DNA from: an uncultured Eubacteriales bacterium
GTDB lineage: Bacteria; Bacillota; Clostridia; Christensenellales; DTU072
Direction: 5' to 3'
DNA: 64,000 nt
NCBI GenBank assembly: GCA_949292905.1
Contig: CASFAV010000004.1
Span: 186,001 to 250,000 of the forward strand
Part shown: positions 17,197-25,436 of the stretch, one piece after another
Position numbering within the stretch: the first letter of the stretch is position 1
Layout of the letters: each line of letters begins with the position of its first letter
Program-made: the position numbers and the translations under genes
The notes under the pieces: generated by a model
Told to the model about the DNA's origin: nothing
The model's database searches: none
Seen by the model: the letters and a program-made list of their open reading frames with translations, nothing else

Positions 17197-17234
17197 GTAA
17201 TAAATCGGATACGTTCCGTATCGAAGGAGGCATT

Positions 17235-18707
17235 ATGGCGGAAATTTCTGCGTCACCGAGAAAAAAATACCTTAATCTGAAAGATATCCTTATATATTCG
17301 ATAGGACTTTTCGGACTGCAGATGGTGGTTTTCTATATAAATTCCTACCAGCTCGAATTCTACAGCACGACGAAAAGGCTCACGACGGAAGCTATGGTAA
17401 GCGTGCCCTTCATAATACTCGCCGCGAAAATTGTTTCCGCGATATTCGATCCCGTGGTCGGCAACCTCATAGAACGTAAACCCGATAAAGGCTACGGAAA
17501 ACTTAAACCGTTTATCCTGTATTCCGTACCGCCGCTTATCCTTTTCACCGTCATGATCTTCATCGACGTGCCCCTCGAAGGTCCCGCCCTTCTCGCGTAT
17601 ATCTTCGTCGCGACTACCGTGTGGAGCATGGCGATGACCATGGGCGACGTGCCCTCTCAGGCAATGAGCGCCGTACTTACTCCCGATTCCACCGAACGCA
17701 CCAACCTCATAGGTTTTTCGGGAACTTTCCGTTCCATCGGTCAGGCGGCTCCCTACGTGGTCGTGCCCGTGGTCTGCCTGTGCGTTCCCGGCGGCGCGGG
17801 CATCGAAGGCACCCTCAGCATAGCGGAATACCTCTGGAACGCCGTGGCAATCGGCGTGATAGGCTCCGCAATGCTCGCGCTCATAGCCTTCTTCAATAAG
17901 GAGCGCGTCCCGTATAAAGCCGAAAAGATGAAGGCGGAAGAAATGATTTCCGCCCTGAAAAACAATAAATATCTCCTCCTCGTGATGATATCCTATTTCC
18001 TCGGATTCGCCCGTCAGGGCGCCATGGCTATCCAGGTGCAGGCGGCTAACGCCCTTCTCGGCGGTCAGAATCTCATCATCGTGCTCGGTATTTCCACTGC
18101 GGCAGGCACGATGATCTCGATGGCTCTTACCCCGCTACTTATCAAAAAATTCGACGAGCGCAAAGTTTTCGTCGCAATGTCCGTATACGGCTTCCTGTCC
18201 TCGCTCCTTGCTTTCTTCGTGGCGGTATGGGCGGATTTCCATTTGGCGGCGCTTATCCCCACTCTTTTCCTTATGGGACTGCAGTTCGGCGCGGTCAACA
18301 TAATGCCCATGGTAATGGTGGCGGACTCCGTAGACTATTACGAGCATAAAACGGGCAAACGCACCGAAGGCGTGGCGTACGCCGTGCTCTCCTTCTCGAT
18401 CAAAGTCACCTTGGCGCTCGGCGCGGCGGTCTGTCTTGCGGTGATATTCAGCGATATGGTCGGCTACTCCGCGACGGCTACGGACTTTACCTTCGAGACC
18501 AAACGCGGCGTATACTTCGCTTACACCGTCATACCCGGCATAACGAGCCTGCTCGCCGCGATACCCATACTGAAATACGACCTCGTCGGCGCAAAGAAAA
18601 AGGCGATAAACGACGAGCTGCGCGCAAGGCGCGGCGAATCCGCCGACGCGCCTTCCGTAGAACTCGCCGAAGCCGCGGCAAGCGAAGACGGCGCGGACAA
18701 AGAGTAG
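17235..18707 (+). CDS. GPH-family (MFS_2) sugar:cation symporter
   Basis: A 490-residue, about 12-segment transporter of the glycoside-pentoside-hexuronide family. Features include YSIGLFGLQMVVFYIN in the first segment, FDPVVGNLIERKPDKGYGKLKPFI (the conserved D and RxKxGKxxP-like loop after segment 2), and MVADSVDYYEHKTGKRTEG near segment 10. Substrate is probably a glycoside or oligosaccharide. The C-terminus is an acidic Ala/Glu-rich tail (about 30 residues). GAAGGAGG fixes the start. The tcdA gene follows by 4 nt. Confidence 0.88.
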   Translation: MAEISASPRKKYLNLKDILIYSIGLFGLQMVVFYINSYQLEFYSTTKRLTTEAMVSVPFIILAAKIVSAIFDPVVGNLIERKPDKGYGKLKPFILYSVPPLILFTVMIFIDVPLEGPALLAYIFVATTVWSMAMTMGDVPSQAMSAVLTPDSTERTNLIGFSGTFRSIGQAAPYVVVPVVCLCVPGGAGIEGTLSIAEYLWNAVAIGVIGSAMLALIAFFNKERVPYKAEKMKAEEMISALKNNKYLLLVMISYFLGFARQGAMAIQVQAANALLGGQNLIIVLGISTAAGTMISMALTPLLIKKFDERKVFVAMSVYGFLSSLLAFFVAVWADFHLAALIPTLFLMGLQFGAVNIMPMVMVADSVDYYEHKTGKRTEGVAYAVLSFSIKVTLALGAAVCLAVIFSDMVGYSATATDFTFETKRGVYFAYTVIPGITSLLAAIPILKYDLVGAKKKAINDELRARRGESADAPSVELAEAAASEDGADKE

Positions 18708-18711
18708 AAAT

Positions 18712-19413
18712 ATGTTCACCGACCGTACGGAAGCTCTGATAGGCGCAGGAGGCGTAAATAAGCTGAAAGCCGCGCGCGTAGCCGTATTCGGCTTGGGCGG
18801 CGTTGGCGGCTACGTCGCGGAAGCGCTCGCGAGAAGCGGCGTGGGCAGTCTGGATCTTATTGACGCCGACGTCGTTACCGAAACGAATATCAACCGTCAG
18901 ATAATAGCGCTCGCCTCCACCGTCGGCAAGCCGAAAGCGGAAGTAATGCGCGAGCGCATCCTGGATATCAACCCTTCGGCGGAAGTCGTCGCGCATAACC
19001 TTTTCTACTCGGAAGAGACGGCGGACTTTTTCGATCTCGGCTCCTACGATTACGTCGCGGACGCCATCGATTCCGTAAAAAGCAAACTCGTTCTTATCAA
19101 ACGCGCTTTGGCTTCCGGAACGCCCGTTATTTCCGCTATGGGCGCCGGTAACAAACTCGATCCCACACGTTTCAAAGTGACCGACATTTCGAAAACCTCG
19201 AACTGCCCTCTCGCTCGCGTCATACGCCGCGAGCTTCGGGCTTCAAACATAAACCATCTTACCGTGGTGGCAAGCGACGAAGTGCCGAAACAAGGCATAA
19301 AGGATGCCGAAACCGGAAAAACGGTGCCCGCAAGTATAATATATTGCCCTGCCGTGGCAGGACTTCTGATGGCTTACAAGATCACGGAAGATCTCGTTTC
19401 AGAAGGTAAATAA
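18712..19413 (+). CDS. tcdA: tRNA threonylcarbamoyladenosine dehydratase (TcdA, ThiF/E1-like)
   Basis: A 233-residue E1-like ATPase that cyclises t6A37 of tRNA to ct6A. The nucleotide loop GLGGVGGYVAEALARSGVG, the DADVVTETNINRQ segment (Arg finger and ATP contacts) and the DAIDSVKSKL acid are the family motifs. ISAMGAGNKLDPTRF and KTSNCPLARVIRRELR are specific to TcdA. It starts 4 nt after the transporter stop with only a weak SD (AAAGAG), so translation is probably coupled. Confidence 0.9.
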   Translation: MFTDRTEALIGAGGVNKLKAARVAVFGLGGVGGYVAEALARSGVGSLDLIDADVVTETNINRQIIALASTVGKPKAEVMRERILDINPSAEVVAHNLFYSEETADFFDLGSYDYVADAIDSVKSKLVLIKRALASGTPVISAMGAGNKLDPTRFKVTDISKTSNCPLARVIRRELRASNINHLTVVASDEVPKQGIKDAETGKTVPASIIYCPAVAGLLMAYKITEDLVSEGK

Positions 19414-19424
19414 GATACCGAAAA

Positions 19425-20072
19425 TTATTCAAGATACTCCAACAGCTCACAGGGCGCGTCTATTACAGGGCGCGCTCCCGCTTTTTCGAGCCGCTCTCTG
19501 CCGGCGAAGCCCCACGCGCAGAAAACGCCCTTCACGCCCGCGTTCCGCGCCGTTTCTACGTCCACTGCGGAATCGCCCACGTAAAGCGAATTCTCCTTCT
19601 CCGCGCCCACCGCTTTCATCGCCGCCAGCAACATGTCGGGAGCGGGTTTTGCGGGTATACCGTCGTTAAATCCCATAACGACCGCAGGCTTTCCTTTGAA
19701 AAAACATTCCGCGAGTTCCTCAAGCGGCTGTTGCGACTTGTTGGACACGATACCCGTCTTTATCCCGCGCTCGGTGAGCGCTCCGACGAGCTCCCCTATC
19801 CCTTCGTACGGGCGGGTGTGCACGGTAAGGTGCGCGCGGTAATACTTTTTGAACCGCTCGCTTCCCTCTTTTGCAAGGTGCTTTGCGCTTTCGGGCAATC
19901 CCCTTTCGACGAGACAAAAAATACCGTTGCCCACGTAATTACGGGTTTCCTCCAAAGTTTTGAGAGGATATCCCATTTCCGCAAGCGTGTGATTGAGCGC
20001 TTCGTGCAGATCTTCGAGCGTGTCGAGCAGCGTTCCGTCCATATCGAAAAACACGAATTTTACCTTTTCCAT
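19425..20072 (-). CDS. gph: HAD-family phosphoglycolate phosphatase-like hydrolase
   Basis: A 215-residue HAD subclass I phosphatase. Motif I is FFDMDGTLLDT (nucleophile Asp), followed by an alpha-helical cap; motif II is TGIVSNKSQ (Ser), motif III Lys in PAKPAPDML, and motif IV YVGDSAVDVETARNAG. It would dephosphorylate phosphoglycolate or similar small phosphates. The ORF opens 27 codons earlier, but ATG 20072 matches the family start. That ATG lacks an SD and sits 7 nt after a good -10 box, so the mRNA is probably leaderless. Ends face to face with tcdA. Confidence 0.88.
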   Translation of the reverse strand: MEKVKFVFFDMDGTLLDTLEDLHEALNHTLAEMGYPLKTLEETRNYVGNGIFCLVERGLPESAKHLAKEGSERFKKYYRAHLTVHTRPYEGIGELVGALTERGIKTGIVSNKSQQPLEELAECFFKGKPAVVMGFNDGIPAKPAPDMLLAAMKAVGAEKENSLYVGDSAVDVETARNAGVKGVFCAWGFAGRERLEKAGARPVIDAPCELLEYLE

Positions 20073-20079
20073 AGGGAAT

Positions 20080-20108
20080 ATGATAGCACTCGGACGGAAT
20101 ATTGGCAA
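20080..20108 (-). promoter_or_regulatory. Promoter immediately before the gph start codon
   Basis: Minus strand: TTGCCA (20108-20103), 17-nt spacer ending in TGC, TATCAT (20085-20080), then 7 nt to ATG 20072. Confidence 0.65.
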
Positions 20109-20153
20109 GCGCGTAAGCCTTTTACTTCCATACAATGGATATTCACACAACAT

Positions 20154-20300
20154 TCAATACTTAATCCCTTTACTTTTCATAAAGGCTTGGTAAACTTGTA
20201 TCATCAAGAAGATACACGGAACCCAGAGGACATAAAGTCCGAGCTTGCCGGGTGAAAAAATAGATTCTTGTGTAAACCAATTAAAATTTAATTTCTCAAT
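20154..20300 (-). pseudogene. AT-rich small ORF fragment, hydrophobic, no normal start codon
   Basis: Read on the minus strand, 48 sense codons run to TGA at 20156-20154. The peptide contains the hydrophobic stretch GKLGLYVLWVPCIFLMIQVY and ends MKSKGIKY, like a membrane helix with a basic tail. A perfect SD (GGAGGAGGG, 20309-20301) sits directly against codon ATT, and no ATG/GTG/TTG is at the proper spacing in this frame. Codons are far more AT-rich than in neighbouring genes. It may be the remnant of a transferred small membrane-protein gene, or a gene using an ATT start. I do not recognise the family. The rest of the 376-nt gap (20073-20448) holds the gph promoter, an orphan terminator and the lpdA promoter. 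Confidence 0.35.
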
Positions 20301-20318
20301 CCCTCCTCCACAAATACT

Positions 20319-20347
20319 AAAAGAGCCTAGCAAGCGGGCTCTTTTTT
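20319..20347 (+). terminator. Orphan rho-independent terminator
   Basis: 9-bp stem AAAAGAGCC/GGCTCTTTT (20319-20327 with 20337-20345) and a T run. No recognised gene ends here on the plus strand, so it either ends an unseen transcript or is left from a lost gene. Confidence 0.7.
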
Positions 20348-20381
20348 GTTGCGTTCAACGCAATAAGTTGGCTGTCTATAC

Positions 20382-20409
20382 TTGAACGGAAGAAAATTTA
20401 TGTTATCAT
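20382..20409 (+). promoter_or_regulatory. Probable promoter for lpdA
   Basis: TTGAAC (20382-20387), 16-nt spacer, TATCAT (20404-20409). The ATG is at 20449, with GGAGG 4 nt before it. Confidence 0.55.
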
Positions 20410-20448
20410 ATATTTATAATAAAATCGGGCGCGCGGCGCGGAGGAAGT

Positions 20449-21801
20449 ATGGCAGAATACGGGTTGATAATAATTGGCGGAGGACCCGCAGGATACAGAG
20501 CGGCGGAGGTTGCCGCAAAAAAAATGCGTACCCTGCTCATCGAGAAAGCGGATCTCGGCGGCGTATGTCTCAATTCGGGCTGTATCCCTTCGAAAACTTT
20601 TTTACAGGCGACAAAGGTAGCCGACTACGGCGCTCACGCCGCCCGTTACGGCGTTCGCTCCGCGGGCGCGGAAACCGATCACGCCGCGGTGGTGGCGCGC
20701 AAAGCGAAGGTGGTGCGTATCCTTACGGCAGGCGTGCGCGCCTCGGTGAAGGCGGCGGGCGCCGATATCGTAAAAGCGGCGGGATACATAGAAGGCGTCG
20801 AAAACAATAAATTCGCCGTCACGGCGGCGGGAGAAAAGCACTATGCGGACAACCTTCTGATAGCCTGCGGCGCGGAAGCTGTCGTTCCTCCGATAAAGGG
20901 TGCGGAAGAAGGTATCCTTTCGGGAAAGGTGCTCACCAACGCGGAGATATTCGATCTGAAAGAAGTCCCCTCCTCTCTCGTGATCGTGGGAGGCGGGATA
21001 GTAGGAGCGGAAACCGCCTCTTACTTTGCTTCCGCGGGAAGCAAAGTGACCGTGATAGAAGCGACTCCGCGCCTTTTAGGTTCCGTGGATCGCGACGTGG
21101 CGGAAACGATAGTCAAAGCGCTCGCGCGCAAAGGCGTCAGATTCCTCACTTCCTCGACGGTCGCGGAGATAACGCCCGACGGGGTGATCTGCTCGGGCGC
21201 GGAAAACGGCTTTATCGAATGCGACAAAATACTGCTTTCGGCAGGCAGGCGCGCCGTGACGGAAGGATACGGGCTCGAAAATCTCGGCGTGGCAACCACC
21301 CGCGCGGGGATAACGACTGACAACCGCATGCGCACGAACGTCAAAGGCGTATACGCTGCTGGCGACGTGAACGGCAGATCGATGCTCGCTCATACCGCTT
21401 ACCGCGAAGCGGAAGCGGCGGTGAACGATATGCTCGGTATCCCCGACGAAGCGGACTACGACGCAATCCCGTCGGTCATATACACCACGCCCGAAGGAGC
21501 GTCGGTGGGAGTTATCGCGGAAGCGGACGATCCGAAATACGAGACGGTGAAGCTTCCCGCCGCTTATTCGGGGCGTTACGTAGCGGAATCGGACGAGCGG
21601 GACGGCTTCGTGAAGCTCGTAGCCGACAAGGAACGCGGCGTACTGGCAGGCGCGCACGCAGTGGCGCCTTACGCGGGCGAATTCATAACGGCGGCGACCA
21701 TCCTCATCGCCCTGAAAACACCCCTCGAACAGGCAAAGAAGATAGTATTCCCTCACCCTACCGTCGCGGAGCTCCTGAAAGCCGCGCTCGACGCGCTGTG
21801 A
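20449..21801 (+). CDS. lpdA: Dihydrolipoyl dehydrogenase (E3)
   Basis: A 450-residue FAD/NAD disulfide oxidoreductase. Motifs: FAD-binding IIIGGGPAGYRAAE, the redox disulfide GGVCLNSGCIPSKT, NAD-binding VIVGGGIVGAETA, second FAD motif GVYAAGDVNG, and the C-terminal catalytic His-Glu pair in PHPTVAELL. It reoxidises dihydrolipoamide of a 2-oxoacid dehydrogenase or the glycine cleavage system. No E1, E2, lipoyl-protein or lipoate ligase gene is nearby, so it stands alone and its partner complex is not evident. The CxxxxC and HPT-E motifs distinguish it from mercuric or glutathione reductases reasonably well. Confidence 0.88.
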   Translation: MAEYGLIIIGGGPAGYRAAEVAAKKMRTLLIEKADLGGVCLNSGCIPSKTFLQATKVADYGAHAARYGVRSAGAETDHAAVVARKAKVVRILTAGVRASVKAAGADIVKAAGYIEGVENNKFAVTAAGEKHYADNLLIACGAEAVVPPIKGAEEGILSGKVLTNAEIFDLKEVPSSLVIVGGGIVGAETASYFASAGSKVTVIEATPRLLGSVDRDVAETIVKALARKGVRFLTSSTVAEITPDGVICSGAENGFIECDKILLSAGRRAVTEGYGLENLGVATTRAGITTDNRMRTNVKGVYAAGDVNGRSMLAHTAYREAEAAVNDMLGIPDEADYDAIPSVIYTTPEGASVGVIAEADDPKYETVKLPAAYSGRYVAESDERDGFVKLVADKERGVLAGAHAVAPYAGEFITAATILIALKTPLEQAKKIVFPHPTVAELLKAALDAL

Positions 21802-21845
21802 TTTTCCGCGTGTTCGGCAACGTCATAGTTATATCCGTTAATAAG

Positions 21846-21873
21846 AAAGGCGCGCCTCGAGGCGCGCCTTTCC
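21846..21873. terminator. Palindromic terminator between convergent genes
   Basis: AAGGCGCGCC/GGCGCGCCTT with a TCGA loop (21847-21870) is a perfect palindrome, located between lpdA and the convergent GH3 gene. The T tract is short (TTTCC). Confidence 0.65.
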
Positions 21874-21892
21874 GTGAACGGTGTTCAATTTA

Positions 21893-24322
21893 TCAGAGTT
21901 TGTTTTCTTTGGCAAGCTTGGCGTGTTTGCCCATGAGGAATACGCCTTTGAATATCTTGCCCCAGGCTCTGAGCCTGTGTTCGCGGTTGAACAGCATGAC
22001 GAGCCCTTCCGCCATATCGTCGCTCAACAACCCGCCCGACATATTCGACATCGCGCGTATCGGGGTCTGCATTATGATAGCTACCATTATCGCGCTCGAA
22101 CCGAGCCCGTTGTCCTTGATGCACTTCGGTATGAGCCACGCTATGAATTTGCCGAGCAGGCTTCCCGCTCTCTTCGCGTCCTCGAAAGTGGACGAGAAAT
22201 CCAGCTTATAGTCGGCGGGCTTGTCGAGCGGCGCGGGCTCTCTTCCGAGAAGCGTAGCGAATTCCGCGTCGGATACCGCTTCGACTTTGCCGCAGTAATA
22301 GGACGGGAGCCTCTCCGCGTCGTCGCCGCCCGCCTCCGCATCGCCTTTTACGTTCACCGTGGCTTTGAGCCTTATGTCCTGAGAGGACGCTCCGACGAGT
22401 ATATCGAATTCTCCCGATTCCACCTTCCAGTCATGCGCCTTTACGTCGTAATACGCGAACGCGCGCTTGTCGAGCGCGAAGGAAACCGTCTTCTTTTCGC
22501 CGGGCTCGAGCGCCACTTTATCGAACGCCTTGAGCTCCTTCACCGGGCGGTAAACGCTGCTTTCCTTGTCCGACACGTACACCTGCACGGCTTCCTTGCC
22601 GAATACCTTGCCCGTATTCTCCACAGAGAACGAAAGCTCGAGGTTCTCCTCGTTTATATCGATTTCGGGTTTCTTTATCTTGAGATTGGAGTACCCGAAC
22701 TCGGTATAAGAGAGACCGTATCCGAACGGGAAAAGCACTTGTTTTACCGCTTTATCGAAGTAGCGGTAGCCTACGTAAAGACCTTCTCTGTATTGTACCG
22801 CCGCAGTGCCGCCGGGGAAATACGCGCTCGCCGCGACGTCATCCAAAGCGACGGGGAAGGTCTCGGGAAGTTTACCCGACGGGTTGACTTTGCCGAAGAG
22901 TATATCGTAGACGGCTTCGCCGGAAGCTTCGCCGCCGAGGTAGGCTTCCAGCACTCCTTTCACTTTCGGAAGCCAGGGCATCGAAACGGGCGAACCGTTA
23001 TGGAGTACGACTACGGTATTCGGATTGGCGTCCGCCACCGCTTCTATAAGCTTGACGTGTCCTGCGGGCATATCGATGTGGGTGCGGTCGAAGCCTTCCG
23101 ATTCGTAGGCGTCCGTGAGCCCCGCGAATACTATCGCCACGTCCGCTTTTTTAGCCGTTTCGACGGCTTCCGCGATAAGCGCCGCGTTCACCTCGTCTCT
23201 GTCGGTGTAGCCTTCGGCGTAAGTTTTGTCTATCCCTTCCGCCGCGTCCCACGCGCCTACCACTTTATATGTATTGATATGCGAGCTGCCGCCGCCCTGA
23301 TGGCGCGGCGCCTTGGCGAATTTTCCGATGAAAGCGTATTTCTTGTCCGCGGTAAGAGGCAATATGCCGTCGTTCTTGAGAAGCACCATACATTCCGCGG
23401 CTATCTCTCTAGCCAGTCTGTGATCCGCTTCGCGGTCGTATACGCATTTCGCCCTTTCGCGAGTGGCGAATATTATCTTGATTATGCGCTCGCAGGCGAC
23501 GTCAAGCACCTTCTCGTCGAGAGCGCCCGATCTCACCGCTTCCGCTATCTTGCGGTCGTTCTTGCCGCCGCTCGAAGGCATTTCGAGCTCGAGTCCGGCT
23601 TCGAGTCCTTTCACCCTGTCCGCTATCGCGCCCCAGTCCGTCATCACGAAGCCGTTGAAGCCCCATTCGTCGCGGAGAACGTCGTTCAGAAGCCATTTGT
23701 TCTCGGAAGAATACACGCCGTTGATACGGTTATACGAGCACATTATCGTCCAGGGACTCGCCTTTTTGACCGTCGTTTCGAAAGCGGGAAGATATATCTC
23801 GCGCAAAGTGCGCTCGTCCACCTCGGAGGATATCGTCATACGACGGTTCTCCTGGTTGTTCGCGGCGAAATGCTTGACGCTCACGCCCACTCCCGAGGAC
23901 TGTACGCCGCTCACGTATTCCGCGGAAAGCTCCCCGGTAAGATAGGGATCCTCGGACATATATTCGAAGTTCCTTCCGCACAGCGGACTGCGCTTCACGT
24001 TGATGGCGGGTCCCAGCAATACGCCCAGCTTCTCGGCTGCGGCTTCCTTACCGAGCGCTATGCCCTGTCTGCGCGCCACGGCTCTGTCGAAGGACGCCGC
24101 CACCCCTACCGAAGTGGGGAAGCACGTAGCCACCACGCTTTCGTTAAGCCCTATATGGTCGCCGCCGTCCGCCTGCTTACGCAAGCCGTGCGGTCCGTCG
24201 GACACCATTATTTCTTCGATGCCCGCGCGTTCTACGCTTTTAAGTCTCCAGAAATCCTTACCGGAGCAAAGCCCGGCTTTCTCTTCGAGCGTAAGCTCGG
24301 AAACGATTTTCTTGATATCCAT
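21893..24322 (-). CDS. Glycoside hydrolase family 3 (beta-glucosidase-like) with C-terminal extension
   Basis: About 809 residues. The GH3 barrel domain has the nucleophile Asp229 in GFVMTDWGA, with the sugar-contact KH at 150-151. The alpha/beta sandwich follows (GSSHINTYKV, DVAIVFAGLTDAYESEGFDRTH), then a fibronectin III-like domain (EAVQVYVSDKESSVYRPVKEL). Roughly 120 more residues at the C-terminus include hydrophobic stretches and are not part of standard GH3. No signal peptide is visible, so it acts on imported glycosides. GTG 24328 is in frame but lies in the SD (GAGGTGAAT), so ATG 24322 is used. It is the last gene of a transporter-unknown-GH3 operon. Confidence 0.9.
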   Translation of the reverse strand: MDIKKIVSELTLEEKAGLCSGKDFWRLKSVERAGIEEIMVSDGPHGLRKQADGGDHIGLNESVVATCFPTSVGVAASFDRAVARRQGIALGKEAAAEKLGVLLGPAINVKRSPLCGRNFEYMSEDPYLTGELSAEYVSGVQSSGVGVSVKHFAANNQENRRMTISSEVDERTLREIYLPAFETTVKKASPWTIMCSYNRINGVYSSENKWLLNDVLRDEWGFNGFVMTDWGAIADRVKGLEAGLELEMPSSGGKNDRKIAEAVRSGALDEKVLDVACERIIKIIFATRERAKCVYDREADHRLAREIAAECMVLLKNDGILPLTADKKYAFIGKFAKAPRHQGGGSSHINTYKVVGAWDAAEGIDKTYAEGYTDRDEVNAALIAEAVETAKKADVAIVFAGLTDAYESEGFDRTHIDMPAGHVKLIEAVADANPNTVVVLHNGSPVSMPWLPKVKGVLEAYLGGEASGEAVYDILFGKVNPSGKLPETFPVALDDVAASAYFPGGTAAVQYREGLYVGYRYFDKAVKQVLFPFGYGLSYTEFGYSNLKIKKPEIDINEENLELSFSVENTGKVFGKEAVQVYVSDKESSVYRPVKELKAFDKVALEPGEKKTVSFALDKRAFAYYDVKAHDWKVESGEFDILVGASSQDIRLKATVNVKGDAEAGGDDAERLPSYYCGKVEAVSDAEFATLLGREPAPLDKPADYKLDFSSTFEDAKRAGSLLGKFIAWLIPKCIKDNGLGSSAIMVAIIMQTPIRAMSNMSGGLLSDDMAEGLVMLFNREHRLRAWGKIFKGVFLMGKHAKLAKENKL

Positions 24323-24349
24323 ATTCACCTCTGCGAAACGCGTCGCTTA

Positions 24350-25351
24350 TTATTTATGGCACTGCTCCGCCATATAAGGATACTTGTTGACGTCGAGCTT
24401 TTCGGGTTCGTTCTCGTAATAATAAAGCGTTTCGAAATCGAGCTCGGAGGTCATTCCGACGTCCGTTCCCCAGTAATCGAGCGCGTGATAGGTCCTGAGA
24501 TATCCGGTGTCCCATACGGTCATGGTCTGCACGAGCTTGGTATATCTTGCCGTGTCCTGACCGGAGCTCTCTCTCAGAGAATCGATAAGAGCTTGCGGCA
24601 CTTTATCGGGATCGAGCTCGAATTCGCAAAGATAATAGCCGAATTCTTCCACGTAACTCACTTCGCCGCTGAGTATGGTGTCGACGGACACGTCGTGGTC
24701 GGTATGACGGAAATTGCCCTCCTGATAAGCGGCGTAAACTATTTTGTCGAGTTCCTTGGTAGCGACGTAGGTCCAGTCGGCGATAATGTTGCCGTCATCG
24801 TCGAAATGGGGACCGACGCCCTTGCCGGAAGCCACGCAATCGTTGTACGCCTTCCTCGAGATCATATAGTCCATCGTGGCGTCGGTATATACCGCTTCGG
24901 CGTACTGACAGCTTTCCGGAGGGACCATCTGCGGCAGACTGGTGACCAGACCCATCATTTCTTCGCCGGGAATGGTGAAGTCGAGATAATAACGTTTATC
25001 GCCGTCCTTGACGCAATAACGCGAACCGGGCACGGGGATATTTATAACGCCGCCGATAGACATCGTCGTAGTGTAACGCACTTCGAAGGCCGCCTTGTCT
25101 ATCGCCTTATAATTGGCGCAGGCGAGATCGTAAAGTTCGGCTATGAATTGCTTGATCTCCTCCTGCGACGCGCCTTCCTCAGGCATATCGATTTCTATTT
25201 TTCCGTTGCCGTCGTCGAAATATGCGGGAAGGTCGGGCGCCTCGCGTTCCGGCACGCTGAAATTGAAATACTTGACGACTCCGGCGATAATAGTGACCGC
25301 AGTCAGAATCACCGCGAGAACTGCTACGGTTTTACCTACTCTTCTTGACAT
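24350..25351 (-). CDS. Exported or membrane-anchored protein of unknown function
   Basis: A 333-residue protein with one N-terminal hydrophobic segment (about residues 8-28) and no lipobox. The rest is acidic and soluble-looking, with aromatic-rich beta-strand stretches such as GSRYCVKDGDKRYYLDF and GYYLCEFELDPDKVP. I recognise no family. It lies between an MFS transporter and the GH3 glycosidase, with 85 nt before and 27 nt after, and shares their direction, so a role in glycoside sensing, binding or uptake is plausible but unproven. A start at 25351 fits the signal anchor (MSRRVGKTVAV). Confidence 0.6.
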   Translation of the reverse strand: MSRRVGKTVAVLAVILTAVTIIAGVVKYFNFSVPEREAPDLPAYFDDGNGKIEIDMPEEGASQEEIKQFIAELYDLACANYKAIDKAAFEVRYTTTMSIGGVINIPVPGSRYCVKDGDKRYYLDFTIPGEEMMGLVTSLPQMVPPESCQYAEAVYTDATMDYMISRKAYNDCVASGKGVGPHFDDDGNIIADWTYVATKELDKIVYAAYQEGNFRHTDHDVSVDTILSGEVSYVEEFGYYLCEFELDPDKVPQALIDSLRESSGQDTARYTKLVQTMTVWDTGYLRTYHALDYWGTDVGMTSELDFETLYYYENEPEKLDVNKYPYMAEQCHK

Positions 25352-25436
25352 ATAATCTGATCCTCCGCTTATGCTTATGAATTTAATTATTTTTGATTTT
25401 TCGTTTTTTATTTAGTTATTCCCGCCATACGCTCCG

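Noticed and set aside
20200..20320. RNase P or tmRNA-like snippets (AGAGGACATAAAGTCC; TCAATCCCTCCTCCAC)
   Set aside because: The matches are short, the rest of either RNA is missing, and the opposite strand reads as protein for 48 codons.
21881..25348. 1155-residue plus-strand open frame
   Set aside because: It is the mirror of the GH3 and unknown-protein genes. It is rich in Arg, His and Tyr, has no SD, and ignores the clear domains on the minus strand.
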